A stretch of DNA of 27,871 nt from NCBI RefSeq assembly GCF_937967675.1, contig NZ_CALBSN010000137.1, positions 1 to 27,871 of the forward strand, written 5' to 3'. The stretch comes from an uncultured Flavobacterium sp. (GTDB taxonomy: Bacteria; Bacteroidota; Bacteroidia; Flavobacteriales; Flavobacteriaceae). This document shows positions 7,154-15,821 of this stretch, in pieces; within the stretch, counting starts at the first letter, position 1; the number at the start of each line of letters is the position of its first letter. Below the pieces are notes generated by a model. That model was given only the letters and a program-made list of their open reading frames with translations. It was not told the DNA's origin and ran no database searches. The position numbers were made by a program, and so were the translations under genes.

Positions 7154-8347
7154 TTAAGATAAAGCTGCTTTTACTTGGTCAGCTGCTTCTTGGAATTGTA
7201 CTGCAGATAAAATTGGCATACCAGAATTATCGATTAATTCTTTAGCGATTTCTGCATTTGTTCCTTGTAAACGAACGATGATTGGCACTTTAATAGCGTC
7301 ACCCATGTTTTTGTAAGCATCAACAACACCTTGAGCAACACGGTCACAACGAACGATTCCACCAAAAATGTTAATTAAAATAGCTTTTACGTTTGGATCT
7401 TTTAAGATGATACGGAAAGCCGTTTCCACACGTTTCGCATCAGCAGTTCCACCTACGTCTAAGAAGTTAGCTGGCTCAAAACCTGCATACTTAATTAAGT
7501 CCATAGTAGCCATTGCTAAACCAGCTCCGTTTACCATACAACCTACAGTTCCATCTAAATCAACGTAGTTTAATCCTACTTCTTTAGCTTCTACTTCGAT
7601 TGGGTTTTCTTCTCTAACGTCTCTCATTTCAGCATATTTTGCTTGTCTGAATAAAGCGTTATCGTCGATATTTACTTTAGCATCAACTGCTAAGATTTTA
7701 TTGTCAGATGTTTTTAATACTGGGTTGATTTCAAACATAGATGAATCAGAACCGATATAAGCTTTGTATAAAGCATCGATAAATTTCACCATTTCTTTGA
7801 AAGCTTCACCAGATAAACCTAAATTGAAAGCAATTTTTCTAGCTTGGAAACCTTGTAATCCGTAAGCAGGATCAATTTCTTCTGTAAAAATTAAATGTGG
7901 AGTGTGCTCAGCTACTTCTTCGATATCCATTCCACCTTCAGTAGAATACATAATCATATTACGACCCGTAGCTCTGTTTAATAACACAGAAACATAGAAT
8001 TCAGAAGTTTCGCTTTCACCAGGATAATAAACATCTTCAGCAATTAATACTTTGTGAACCGTTTTTCCTTCTGGTGGAGTTTGTGGGGTAATTAACTGCA
8101 TTCCGATGATTTGCTCAGAAATTTCAGTTACTTGGTCTAAGTTTTTAGCTAACTTAACTCCTCCTCCTTTTCCTCTACCTCCAGCATGGATTTGTGCTTT
8201 TACTACGTACCAACTTGTACCTGTTTCAGCAGTTAATTGTTTTGCTGCAGCTACCGCCTCAACTGGATTGTTTGCAACAATACCACGTTGAACACGTACT
8301 CCATAACTAGCTAGGATTTCTTTACCCTGATATTCGTGTATGTTCAT
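7154..8347 (-). CDS. sucC: Succinyl-CoA synthetase beta subunit (ADP-forming)
   Basis: The beta subunit of succinate-CoA ligase carries the ATP-grasp fold and binds the nucleotide and succinate; with SucD it makes ATP from succinyl-CoA in the TCA cycle. The start at 8347 gives 397 residues beginning MNIHEYQGKEILASYGV, the canonical N-terminus. The open frame extends 46 codons further upstream, but that part has no family similarity and overlaps the promoter region. Visible motifs are KAQIHAGGRGKGGGVKLAK (50-68), FEINPVL, MVNGAGLAMATMD and NIFGGIVRCD. The alpha subunit gene sucD is not adjacent, and a strong terminator follows, so sucC is monocistronic here. It diverges from lysA. Confidence 0.97.
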   Translation of the reverse strand: MNIHEYQGKEILASYGVRVQRGIVANNPVEAVAAAKQLTAETGTSWYVVKAQIHAGGRGKGGGVKLAKNLDQVTEISEQIIGMQLITPQTPPEGKTVHKVLIAEDVYYPGESETSEFYVSVLLNRATGRNMIMYSTEGGMDIEEVAEHTPHLIFTEEIDPAYGLQGFQARKIAFNLGLSGEAFKEMVKFIDALYKAYIGSDSSMFEINPVLKTSDNKILAVDAKVNIDDNALFRQAKYAEMRDVREENPIEVEAKEVGLNYVDLDGTVGCMVNGAGLAMATMDLIKYAGFEPANFLDVGGTADAKRVETAFRIILKDPNVKAILINIFGGIVRCDRVAQGVVDAYKNMGDAIKVPIIVRLQGTNAEIAKELIDNSGMPILSAVQFQEAADQVKAALS

Positions 8348-8383
8348 AATTGTTATGCGTTTATCTTGTTTAAAAAAGTGCCA

Positions 8384-8391
8384 CAAAAATA
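8384..8391 (-). promoter_or_regulatory. Candidate -7 element of sucC
   Basis: TATTTTTG on the minus strand matches TAnnTTTG and lies 36 nt before the sucC start. No good TTG was found at -33, so this is a partial match only. Confidence 0.45.
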
Positions 8392-8536
8392 GCAAAGTAA
8401 TTTTTAATGCACTAACTTTTTTTCGTTTAATTTGGGAATTTGATATACATAATCTTATTAAAACTGCAACTCTAAAAAAACACAAATGTTACAAATAAAA
8501 CATTTTGTTATATTTTGTTAATAATTGTTTTAAAAA

Positions 8537-8566
8537 TTGCATGAAGTAAATATTGAATTAATTTTG
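8537..8566 (+). promoter_or_regulatory. Bacteroidetes-type promoter of lysA
   Basis: TTG (8537-8539), a 19-nt spacer and TAATTTTG (8559-8566), an exact TAnnTTTG match. The predicted start, near 8571, leaves a leader of roughly 14 nt before the lysA ATG at 8585. The same TTG could be misread as an upstream start codon. Confidence 0.8.
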
Positions 8567-8584
8567 CATCAAATTAAATCAAAA

Positions 8585-9790
8585 ATGAAACCAGAAGTAT
8601 TACAACAATTAGCAACAGAATTTGGGAGTCCTTTATATGTTTACGATGCGGAAAAAATTGCCATTCAATACAACCGATTACAAAACGCCTTTAGCAAAGT
8701 AGAACGTTTTAAGGTGCATTATGCCGTTAAAGCTTTATCGAATGTTTCTGTTTTGAAATACTTAAAAAGTTTAGGTTCTGGATTGGATACGGTTTCTTTG
8801 CAAGAAGTGCAATTGGGATTACATGCAGGAGTTGAGCCGAAAGATATCATTTACACTCCAAATGGTGTTTCGATGGAAGAAATTGAAGAAGTAGCGCAAT
8901 TAGGTGTGCAAATTAACATTGATAATTTATCGATTTTAGAGCAATTTGGTACAAAACACCCAACAATTCCAGTTTGTATTCGAATTAATCCTCATGTAAT
9001 GGCAGGCGGAAATGCGAATATTTCGGTAGGGCATATTGATAGTAAATTCGGTATTTCGATTCATCAATTGCCTCATATTTTGAGAATTATTGAAAATACG
9101 AAAATGCACATCAACGGAATCCATATGCATACGGGTTCGGATATTTTAGATGTAGAAGTATTTTTATATGCAGCCGAAATTTTATTCGAAACGGCTAAAA
9201 ATTTCCCAGAACTGGATTTTATTGATTTTGGAAGTGGATTTAAAGTACCATACAAAAAAGGAGATATTGAAACTAATGTAGAAGAATTTGGAAGAAAATT
9301 AACGAAACGTTTTTTAGCCTTCGAAAAAGAATATGGTCGCCCATTAACTTTAGCGTTTGAACCAGGAAAATTCTTGGTAAGCGAAGCGGGTTATTTCTTA
9401 GCGAAAGTAAATGTAGTAAAACAAACTACCTCAACAGTTTTTGCTGGAATTGACTCAGGATTCAATCATTTGATACGTCCAATGTTATATGGTGCGCAAC
9501 ATCATATTGAAAATATTTCTAACCCAAAAGGAAAAGAACGTTACTACTCGGTAGTAGGTTATATCTGTGAAACCGACACTTTTGCAAGTAACCGAAGAAT
9601 TACTGAAATTCACGAAGGTGATATTTTATGTTTTAGAAATGCCGGTGCTTATTGCTTTTCAATGGCATCTAACTACAACTCACGACTAAAACCAGCGGAA
9701 GTACTTTGGAAAGACGGAAAAGGACACTTAATCAGAGAACGCGAAACGTTTGATGATATTTTGAAAAATCAAGTGATGATTGAAGTGTAA
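8585..9790 (+). CDS. lysA: Diaminopimelate decarboxylase
   Basis: LysA is a PLP enzyme of the alanine-racemase fold that decarboxylates meso-diaminopimelate to lysine, the last step of lysine synthesis. With the start at 8585 the product has 401 residues and begins MKPEVLQQLATEFGSPLYVYD, typical of the family. The 16 extra upstream codons start at TTG and overlap the promoter. Visible landmarks: PLP lysine K49 in HYAVKAL, the HMHTGSD loop (about 180-186), GSGF near 216, EPGK(F) at 259-262 and the dimer-contributed C328 in YICETDTF. Aspartokinase-fused forms occur in some bacteria, but this one is stand-alone. It is monocistronic, ends at a bidirectional terminator, and is divergent from sucC. 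Confidence 0.96.
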   Translation: MKPEVLQQLATEFGSPLYVYDAEKIAIQYNRLQNAFSKVERFKVHYAVKALSNVSVLKYLKSLGSGLDTVSLQEVQLGLHAGVEPKDIIYTPNGVSMEEIEEVAQLGVQINIDNLSILEQFGTKHPTIPVCIRINPHVMAGGNANISVGHIDSKFGISIHQLPHILRIIENTKMHINGIHMHTGSDILDVEVFLYAAEILFETAKNFPELDFIDFGSGFKVPYKKGDIETNVEEFGRKLTKRFLAFEKEYGRPLTLAFEPGKFLVSEAGYFLAKVNVVKQTTSTVFAGIDSGFNHLIRPMLYGAQHHIENISNPKGKERYYSVVGYICETDTFASNRRITEIHEGDILCFRNAGAYCFSMASNYNSRLKPAEVLWKDGKGHLIRERETFDDILKNQVMIEV

Positions 9791-9791
9791 A

Positions 9792-9820
9792 CACGAATTT
9801 CACGAATTAGCACGAATGAA
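9792..9820. repeat. Three-unit CACGAAT(T) decamer array
   Basis: Directly after the lysA stop, CACGAATTT, CACGAATTAG and CACGAATGAA follow one another with a 9-10-nt period. They are non-coding and sit between the stop codon and the terminator. The pattern resembles the CAC(A/G)GATTA array at 22348-22502. Confidence 0.65.
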
Positions 9821-9850
9821 AAAGCATCAAATTTTAGTTTGATGCTTTTT
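9819..9850. terminator. Bidirectional terminator between lysA and pafA
   Basis: AAAAAGCATCAAA and TTTGATGCTTTTT form a perfect 13-bp stem with a 6-nt loop, A-rich on one side and T-rich on the other. It serves lysA from the left and the alkaline phosphatase gene (stop at 9853) from the right. Confidence 0.9.
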
Positions 9851-9852
9851 TG

Positions 9853-11463
9853 TTATTTTTCTAAAACCTCCAACAAAACTTTACCACCAGAACTATTTGG
9901 CATGGTAATTTTCAGCATTTGGGTAACTGTTGGAGCAATTTGTGTGATTTCTTTTCTATCGTGAGTTTGACCTTTTTTGATGTTCCAGCCAAAGAAAATT
10001 AAGGGTACATGCGTATCATAAGAATAAGGCGAACCATGCGTTGTTCCGGTTGAAGAATATTCTACATAACCTGGTTTAAAAATCATGATAAGTTCCCCGT
10101 TTTGTGTTGGGTCGTAGCCTTTTGTGATGAAGTCTAAATAATAATCACTTGGATTTCCGTTGGTAATTTCTTCTTCGGTGTAAACTCGTTTGATGTAGTC
10201 TTGTTTGTGTAAATAATCTTTGAAGGTTTGTTTTACATCTTGTAAATTCAAGCCTTTTGCTTTTACTTTTGCTTTATCGAAAAACACATTGTAATTTGAG
10301 TAATCTAATACTAAGTTTTCACCAAAAGTAGTTTCCGAAAACTCTTTTAAGTCTTTCTGGATGTTTTTATAATTGATGTTATCTACTTTGTATTTATTGT
10401 CTTTCAAATAGGTTACATTCTCAGCTCCAGCGTGATCTGCCGTTAAGAAAACCATATAATTTCCTTTTCCAACCGTTTTGTCTAAGTAAGCTAAGAAATC
10501 AGCAATCGTTTCATCTAAACGTAAATAAGTGTCTTGTAATTCTATTGAACGTGGTCCTAAAACATGTCCGATATAATCCGTTGAAGAGAAACTTACGGCA
10601 AGAAAATCGGTGATGTTGTCTTTTCCTAAATTTTCGCTTTCAATGGCTTTTTTAGCAAAATCGGCTAATAAATTATTTCCATAAGGCGTTGAACGAAGAA
10701 TTCCAGCATCGTTTGCATCATACATATCTTGTAAATTGTATGGCATAAACGGCGCTTTTTTATACAATTTTCCTTCGTATGGATTGTTATCAGTTAAACT
10801 TTCGTTATAGGTTTCTTTTGGTTTTAGTAAATCCCAACCTTTGGTTACATATTTCAAATAATTTTTCTCAGCATTGAATTGCGTTGCCCAATCTGGAAGT
10901 TTTTCTCCGTAATAAGTACTCGAAATAAACGCACCTGTTTTACTATACCAAAAGGCCCAATCCGCAAAATGCCCTGCTGGAAGAATCGCGCCTCTATCTT
11001 TGATACTGATTCCGATAACTTTTCCTTTAAAATTGGTTGATAACTTCAATTCGTCAGTAATCGTAGAACTTTGCAAGTTTCTTGGCGACATTTTACCTTC
11101 TTTTTTGGAATCATCACCAATAGTTGAAACCGTTTCGTCATCGGTACAATACATTTCTTTTCCTGTTGCTTTATTGAACCATTCGTTACCTACAATTCCG
11201 TGAACAGCAGGAGTAGTTCCAGTGTATACAGAAGCATGACCAGGTGCGGTATAAGTTGGCATGTAGTTATAATGAGTATTATTGAAAGTGTATCCTTCTT
11301 TCATTAATCGCTTGAAACCATTCTCGGAAAAATCGTTTGAAAAACGGTATAAATATTCCATTTTCATTTGGTCTACTACAATTCCTACTACTAATTTAGG
11401 TCTATCTTGTGCTGAAATTAGCGAAGAAACAAGTAATACTGATACAACTAAGGCTTTTTTCAT
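9853..11463 (-). CDS. pafA: Alkaline phosphatase, PafA type
   Basis: A secreted phosphomonoesterase of the alkaline phosphatase superfamily that releases phosphate from organic monoesters in the periplasm. The 536-residue product has a signal peptide (cleavage near residue 18, after LISA). It matches the Elizabethkingia/Chryseobacterium PafA active site: metal ligand D31 in VVDQMK, nucleophile T72 in PTYTAPGHAS, N93, K155 and R157 in SIKDRG, then D296 and H300 in STDYIGH, D343-H344 in TADHAG and H485 in YDTHVP. The first five residues show a constant offset of 7 from the numbering I recall for the characterised enzyme, which supports the assignment. PafA enzymes are known for expression not repressed by phosphate. 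It is alone between two terminators. Confidence 0.93.
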   Translation of the reverse strand: MKKALVVSVLLVSSLISAQDRPKLVVGIVVDQMKMEYLYRFSNDFSENGFKRLMKEGYTFNNTHYNYMPTYTAPGHASVYTGTTPAVHGIVGNEWFNKATGKEMYCTDDETVSTIGDDSKKEGKMSPRNLQSSTITDELKLSTNFKGKVIGISIKDRGAILPAGHFADWAFWYSKTGAFISSTYYGEKLPDWATQFNAEKNYLKYVTKGWDLLKPKETYNESLTDNNPYEGKLYKKAPFMPYNLQDMYDANDAGILRSTPYGNNLLADFAKKAIESENLGKDNITDFLAVSFSSTDYIGHVLGPRSIELQDTYLRLDETIADFLAYLDKTVGKGNYMVFLTADHAGAENVTYLKDNKYKVDNINYKNIQKDLKEFSETTFGENLVLDYSNYNVFFDKAKVKAKGLNLQDVKQTFKDYLHKQDYIKRVYTEEEITNGNPSDYYLDFITKGYDPTQNGELIMIFKPGYVEYSSTGTTHGSPYSYDTHVPLIFFGWNIKKGQTHDRKEITQIAPTVTQMLKITMPNSSGGKVLLEVLEK

Positions 11464-11480
11464 TTTAAAACTATTTTATA

Positions 11481-11488
11481 CAAAAGTA
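11481..11488 (-). promoter_or_regulatory. Candidate -7 element of pafA
   Basis: TACTTTTG on the minus strand, an exact TAnnTTTG match 17 nt before the pafA ATG. No TTG at -33 was seen and no Pho-box-like repeat is evident. Confidence 0.5.
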
Positions 11489-11521
11489 CGTTTTTGATGT
11501 AAATGGAATGTTAATAAATAT

Positions 11522-11560
11522 AAAAATGACTTTTTATTGCATTTAATAAAAAGTCATTTT
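11522..11560 (-). terminator. Terminator of the subtilase operon
   Basis: AAAATGACTTTTTATT (11523-11538) and its exact reverse complement (11545-11560) form a 16-bp AT-rich stem with a 6-nt loop, followed on the minus strand by T-rich sequence. It lies 15 nt after the stop of the 142-residue gene. Confidence 0.85.
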
Positions 11561-11575
11561 AAATATAATTTAGAA

Positions 11576-12004
11576 TTATTTCTTCTTTGCAGGCTTATCT
11601 TCAAGAACTGTCATATTATAAGCAATAATCATATCTTCATAGGTAATGTACAATTGATTTCTACCTCCTTGTTTCTTTCTGGTGTATATCGCTAAAGTAC
11701 ATTCTACTCCGTTATTATCCACACAATTGAATTTTACTACATCATCATCACCAATCGTTTCTTGGTTTCCATATTTCATAATAGAAAACAGCTGAAGTAC
11801 TTCTGAATAAACCACAATTCTGTGACTTTCCATATCTAACAAAACCGTCATTTCTGATTTTTGCAATTTAGACCAATCGCTCCAATTTCCTTTTTTGTCT
11901 TTCTGACTTACCATATAACCAGAAGTTTTAAAATTAAACTTTTGAGCATAAGATGTAGCCGATGCAAAAAACAAAAACAATAGTATGTATTTTAAACTCT
12001 TCAT
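11576..12004 (-). CDS. Small secreted protein of unknown function
   Basis: I do not recognise this 142-residue product. It begins with a signal peptide (MKSLKYILLFLFFASATSYAQ, cleavage near residue 20), so it is probably exported. The mature part looks beta-rich, with SGYMVSQKDKKGNWSDWSKLQ, a short acidic IGDDDVVKFNC segment and two cysteines seven residues apart (NCVDNNGVEC) that could form a disulfide in the periplasm. It ends with a basic tail (KPAKKK). It follows the nitronate-monooxygenase-like gene by 12 nt and ends at a strong terminator, so it is the last gene of a unit led by the T9SS subtilase. Small proteins of this build occur in flavobacteria, but I can name no function. Confidence 0.85.
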   Translation of the reverse strand: MKSLKYILLFLFFASATSYAQKFNFKTSGYMVSQKDKKGNWSDWSKLQKSEMTVLLDMESHRIVVYSEVLQLFSIMKYGNQETIGDDDVVKFNCVDNNGVECTLAIYTRKKQGGRNQLYITYEDMIIAYNMTVLEDKPAKKK

Positions 12005-12016
12005 TTCGTTGTTATA

Positions 12017-12961
12017 TTAAAATTCAAAGGTAGTAACCTCTTTTTTAGCCAAGTTAAATTCGGCTATGATATTATCAACAATAGTTTCAACAGGTAAAAT
12101 ATCGTGAATTAATCCTGCAATTTGACCAATTTCTAATTCGCCTTCTACTAAATCACCTTCAAACATTCCTCTTTTAGCTCTTCTTTTTCCTAGTAAATTC
12201 TCTAAATCTTCTTTTGACGGACATTTGGTATACAATTCCTGAACATCGTTGTAAAATTTATTCTTGATTAATCGAACGGGTGCCAATTCTTTTAACGTTA
12301 ATTGCGTATCACCTTCACCTGTTTCAACAATTGTTCGCTTGAATTCATCATGGGCCGAACTTTCCGTTGAAGCAGCAAAGCGACTTCCCATCTGAACGCC
12401 ATCGGCACCTAACGTCATAGCGGCTAGCATTCCTCTACCGGTTGCGATTCCTCCTGCGGCTATTAATGGAATTGAAATTTGTTCGCGCACCATTGGAATT
12501 AAAGTTAACGTTGTCGTTTCCTCTCTTCCATTGTGTCCGCCGGCTTCAAAACCTTCCGCAACCACTGCATCTACTCCCGCTTCTTGTGCTTTTAATGCAA
12601 ATTTTGAACTACTTACCACATGAACTACTGTAATGCCGTTCTCTTTCAAGAATGGTGTCCAAGTTTTTGGATTTCCTGCCGAAGTAAAAACAATTTTCAC
12701 ACCTTCTTCTTTCAGAATTTGCATGATTTCTTCAATGTTAGGATACAACATTGGAACGTTTACTCCGAATGGTTTATCGGTTGCTTTTTTACATTTTTGA
12801 ATGTGTTCTCTTAACACTTCTGGATACATGGATCCAGCACCAATTAAACCTAATCCGCCTGCATTACTAACAGCACTTGCTAATTTATAACCACTGTTCC
12901 AAATCATTCCACCTTGAATAATAGGATATTTTATGTTAAAGAGTTGGGTAATTTTATTCAT
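12017..12961 (-). CDS. Nitronate monooxygenase / FabK-like flavoprotein
   Basis: A TIM-barrel FMN enzyme of the nitronate monooxygenase family, which also includes the enoyl-ACP reductase FabK. The 314-residue product begins ITQLFNIKYPIIQGGM, has the catalytic-loop motif AEGFEAGGHNGR with H143, and the FMN phosphate-binding stretch LIAAGGIATGRGM..GADGVQMGSRF. H143 sits where FabK of Streptococcus pneumoniae has its key histidine, and length (about 320) fits both activities, so the sequence alone does not decide between oxidising nitronates and reducing enoyl-ACP. Its ATG overlaps the subtilase stop (TAATG), implying translational coupling, and a small secreted protein follows. No other fatty acid genes are nearby, which slightly favours a general flavoprotein label. 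Confidence 0.88.
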   Translation of the reverse strand: MNKITQLFNIKYPIIQGGMIWNSGYKLASAVSNAGGLGLIGAGSMYPEVLREHIQKCKKATDKPFGVNVPMLYPNIEEIMQILKEEGVKIVFTSAGNPKTWTPFLKENGITVVHVVSSSKFALKAQEAGVDAVVAEGFEAGGHNGREETTTLTLIPMVREQISIPLIAAGGIATGRGMLAAMTLGADGVQMGSRFAASTESSAHDEFKRTIVETGEGDTQLTLKELAPVRLIKNKFYNDVQELYTKCPSKEDLENLLGKRRAKRGMFEGDLVEGELEIGQIAGLIHDILPVETIVDNIIAEFNLAKKEVTTFEF

Positions 12962-14574
12962 TATAATTTCAGTACTTTTCCTTGAGATGTTTTATTTTTA
13001 GTTTTCAATTGGTAAAAATACAAACCTGATGCCAAATTATCTAACGATATTGTTGAATTTGTATCAGAAATTGAAAACGATACCACTTGTTGCCCAATAT
13101 TATTGAACAATACAAATTGACTTGGAGTTTCTGAATTAGGAATTATAATCGTAAGTCTGTCTTGCACTGGATTTGGATATAACAAAACAAAATCATTTTC
13201 ATAATTGTTAGTTGATAAAGCATTTGTAAGAGCCAATTGAAAATCGGGCACGCCATATCCTTTATAAATTGTAGGATTATTATACAAATCAGCCGATTGC
13301 TTAACAAATTGAACAACTTGAGCATTTGTCATGTTAGGAACAGCCGACCAAAAAGAGGCAACCATTCCTGCCATTATAGGACTTGAGAATGAAGTTCCAC
13401 TTGCGGTTGTAATTCCTCCAGAAGTATTACTTACCGTAGCACTTAAACCCTTAGCACAAACATCAGGTTTTACTCTACCATCTGAAGAAGGTCCGATAGA
13501 ACTAAAAGAAACATAATTTTCAGAAGCATCAACCGCTCCAATAGTTAAAGTTGTACTTGCATCCGCAGGAGTTGCAATATGAGGATTTGCTGAATTTCCA
13601 GAATTTCCTGCACTTGTTACACAAATCATACCTTTTGAAAAAGCCATATCTGCTCCTCTTGAAATAAATGCTTTCGTTCCATTCATATCAGCATAGGTAT
13701 AACTATAATTAGGATTATCGTATGTAAAATATCCTAAAGAGGTATTTATAACATCAACTCCCAAACTATCTGCCATTTCTGCTGCTTCCACCCAATACGA
13801 TTCTTCAACAGGATTTTCTGAATTGACATCTTCGGTAATAAATAAATAATATTGAGCATCAGGAGCAGTTCCAACTAATTGATTATCTACATAACCACCC
13901 ATACAAGACAATACATTTGTTCCATGAGAACCTCTTGTATAAAAAGAGGTATTTCTATCAGGAAAATTATAACCTCCTAAAATTTGATTATTGTCACGTA
14001 AACGTTGGAAAGTACTTGCGGTATCAACTCCTGGAAAACCAGCATCCATAACAGCAATCATTTTACCTTGTCCAGTATAATTTTGTTGGTGCAACAAATG
14101 CCCGTTTAACATTTGTATTTGATTTGAAGATTCTCCGTAATTGTAATCTACCAAAACTTCAAGTTGCTTATTGACAGCTTGTAAATTGTTAGTTGATGAA
14201 TTAGAACTTGATCTTAAGTTTAAATTTCTATCAGCAAATTCAATTCGATTTACAAAAGGCAAACTATTTAGCGCTTGTATATCTGACTGTGAACCTCTAA
14301 TATGTAAAGCATTTAACCATTTTGATTTTGCCATCACTGTAATTCCGTTTGAAGCAACTACTTGGTCAATATAATTTTGGGAAACAGGTACATCAGTATT
14401 ATTTAAAGCGATTCCCTGTATCGTTCTTCTGTCTAAAGAACGTTGGGTTAACATTTGCAAAGGGTTATTCAAATAAAAAACCGCATCTGGTTTATCATTG
14501 AAATACACCCAAGCATCTTGTTGAGAAAAGCAAAAATTAAAAACCAATAATGTAAAAAGTAGTAATTTCTTCAT
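12961..14574 (-). CDS. Subtilisin-like serine protease with T9SS sorting domain
   Basis: A secreted S8 family peptidase. The 537-residue product has a signal peptide (MKKLLLFTLLVFNFCFSQQ), an N-terminal propeptide-like region (about 20-150), and the catalytic triad D177 (IAVMDAGFPG), H217 (GSHGTNV) and S395 (GTSFSSPIMAG), with oxyanion-hole N324 (TSAGNSG). The last 75 or so residues (LLYPNPVQDRLTI ... ASGLYFYQLKTKNKTSQGKVLKL) are a type A C-terminal sorting domain of the type IX secretion system, so the enzyme should be released or anchored at the cell surface after tail removal. It has its own promoter in the gap after mnmA and is the first gene of a unit with the flavoprotein and small secreted protein. 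Substrate is unknown. Confidence 0.95.
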   Translation of the reverse strand: MKKLLLFTLLVFNFCFSQQDAWVYFNDKPDAVFYLNNPLQMLTQRSLDRRTIQGIALNNTDVPVSQNYIDQVVASNGITVMAKSKWLNALHIRGSQSDIQALNSLPFVNRIEFADRNLNLRSSSNSSTNNLQAVNKQLEVLVDYNYGESSNQIQMLNGHLLHQQNYTGQGKMIAVMDAGFPGVDTASTFQRLRDNNQILGGYNFPDRNTSFYTRGSHGTNVLSCMGGYVDNQLVGTAPDAQYYLFITEDVNSENPVEESYWVEAAEMADSLGVDVINTSLGYFTYDNPNYSYTYADMNGTKAFISRGADMAFSKGMICVTSAGNSGNSANPHIATPADASTTLTIGAVDASENYVSFSSIGPSSDGRVKPDVCAKGLSATVSNTSGGITTASGTSFSSPIMAGMVASFWSAVPNMTNAQVVQFVKQSADLYNNPTIYKGYGVPDFQLALTNALSTNNYENDFVLLYPNPVQDRLTIIIPNSETPSQFVLFNNIGQQVVSFSISDTNSTISLDNLASGLYFYQLKTKNKTSQGKVLKL

Positions 14575-14593
14575 AGAATTAGGGTTTACAAAC

Positions 14594-14626
14594 CAAATTT
14601 AGTAATTTTTATTAAAGAAACTACAA
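14594..14626 (-). promoter_or_regulatory. Promoter of the subtilase unit
   Basis: On the minus strand TTG (14624-14626), a 22-nt spacer and TAAATTTG (14594-14601), an exact TAnnTTTG match. It lies in the 59-nt mnmA-subtilase gap and leaves a leader of about 14 nt. No terminator hairpin separates mnmA, so read-through is also possible. Confidence 0.65.
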
Positions 14627-14633
14627 TTGTAAT

Positions 14634-15821
14634 TTAAGCAATTACACCACTTCCTAGAATTTCATCATTTATATGCCAAGCTACAAATTGTCCTTCTGTA
14701 ATGGCAGATTGCGGGTGCTCAAATACTACATACATGCCGTCTTTGAATTGATGTAAAGTCGCTTTTTGTAAAGGTTGACGATAACGAATTCGTGCCATTA
14801 CTTCCATTTTTTCACCTTCTTTCAAGGCTAAATCTTCTCTTATCCAATGTATTTCATCATTTGCAATAAATAGTGCTTTTTTAAACAAACCTGGATGTTG
14901 GTTTCCTTGCCCTGTATATACAATATTCTTTTCAACATCGGTTTCAATAATAAATAAAGGTTCTTTTGTTCCTCCAACATTTAAACCTTTACGTTGTCCT
15001 TTTGTAAAGTAATGAGCACCTTGATGTTTGCCCATAACTTTTCCTGGCACTTTTGAATAATCAATTCTTCTTGATTCGAATGCAAATTCTTCTTCTTCGG
15101 AATTGAATTGAGGTTGTTCTTGATGATATATTTCAGCTTCTGCTGGAATTTCTATAATTACACCCTCTTTTGGCTGTAATTTTTGTTGTAAAAACTCAGG
15201 CAAACGTACTTTTCCTATAAAACAAAGTCCTTGCGAATCTTTCTTTTCAGCAGTAATCAAATCTAATTTGGCTGCAATTTCCCGAACTTCAGGTTTGGTT
15301 AATTCACCAATTGGGAATAACGCTTTCGAAAGTTGTTCTTGCGATAATTGACAAAGAAAATACGATTGGTCTTTGTTTCCATCTTTTCCTGCTAACAATT
15401 GAAATACTTCTTTCCCATCTTTTTCAATAGTTCCTTTACGACAATAATGTCCCGTTGCCACATAGTGAGCTCCAAGAGACATGGCGATTTTCATAAAAAC
15501 ATCAAACTTAATTTCTCGGTTACACAATACGTCAGGATTTGGAGTTCTACCTTTTTCGTATTCGTTAAACATATAATCAACGATTTTCTCTTTGTATTGT
15601 TCCGACAAATCAACTGTTTGAAATGGAATTCCTAGTTTTTCGGCTACTAATAAAGCATCATTGCTATCTTCTAACCACGGACATTCATTAGAAATTGTTA
15701 CCGAATCATCATGCCAATTCTTCATGAATAACCCAATAACTTCATATCCTTGTTCTTTTAACAAATAAGCGGCAACACTCGAGTCTACTCCACCCGAAAG
15801 TCCTACTACTACTCTTTTCAT
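14634..15821 (-). CDS. mnmA: tRNA-specific 2-thiouridylase
   Basis: MnmA adds sulfur to C2 of the wobble uridine (U34) in tRNAs for Lys, Glu and Gln, using ATP. The 395-residue product has the PP-loop SGGVDSS (9-15), the first catalytic cysteine C100 in NPDVLCNREIKF, and the second, persulfide-forming cysteine C200 in DSQGLCFIGK. GHY near 124-126 and the C-terminal TPGQxxV-like barrel (about 300-395, AITEGQFVAWH) complete the family pattern. Its ATG follows the stop of the MORN-repeat gene with no gap. An AAAGGAGG sequence (15832-15839, minus strand) inside that upstream gene lies 10 nt before the start, exceptional for this lineage (see findings). Confidence 0.97.
   Translation of the reverse strand: MKRVVVGLSGGVDSSVAAYLLKEQGYEVIGLFMKNWHDDSVTISNECPWLEDSNDALLVAEKLGIPFQTVDLSEQYKEKIVDYMFNEYEKGRTPNPDVLCNREIKFDVFMKIAMSLGAHYVATGHYCRKGTIEKDGKEVFQLLAGKDGNKDQSYFLCQLSQEQLSKALFPIGELTKPEVREIAAKLDLITAEKKDSQGLCFIGKVRLPEFLQQKLQPKEGVIIEIPAEAEIYHQEQPQFNSEEEEFAFESRRIDYSKVPGKVMGKHQGAHYFTKGQRKGLNVGGTKEPLFIIETDVEKNIVYTGQGNQHPGLFKKALFIANDEIHWIREDLALKEGEKMEVMARIRYRQPLQKATLHQFKDGMYVVFEHPQSAITEGQFVAWHINDEILGSGVIA

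Noticed and set aside
8348..8485. 46-codon N-terminal extension of the sucC frame
   Set aside because: It has no similarity to the family, and it covers the -7 box. The ATG at 8347 gives the canonical MNIHEYQGKE start.
8537..8584. Upstream TTG start for lysA
   Set aside because: The TTG is the -33 element of a good promoter whose -7 box lies inside this stretch, so the codons could not be in the mRNA. The ATG at 8585 fits the family.
12017..12961. Firm call of FabK enoyl-ACP reductase
   Set aside because: Motifs shared with nitronate monooxygenases do not separate the two activities, and no fatty acid gene is near.
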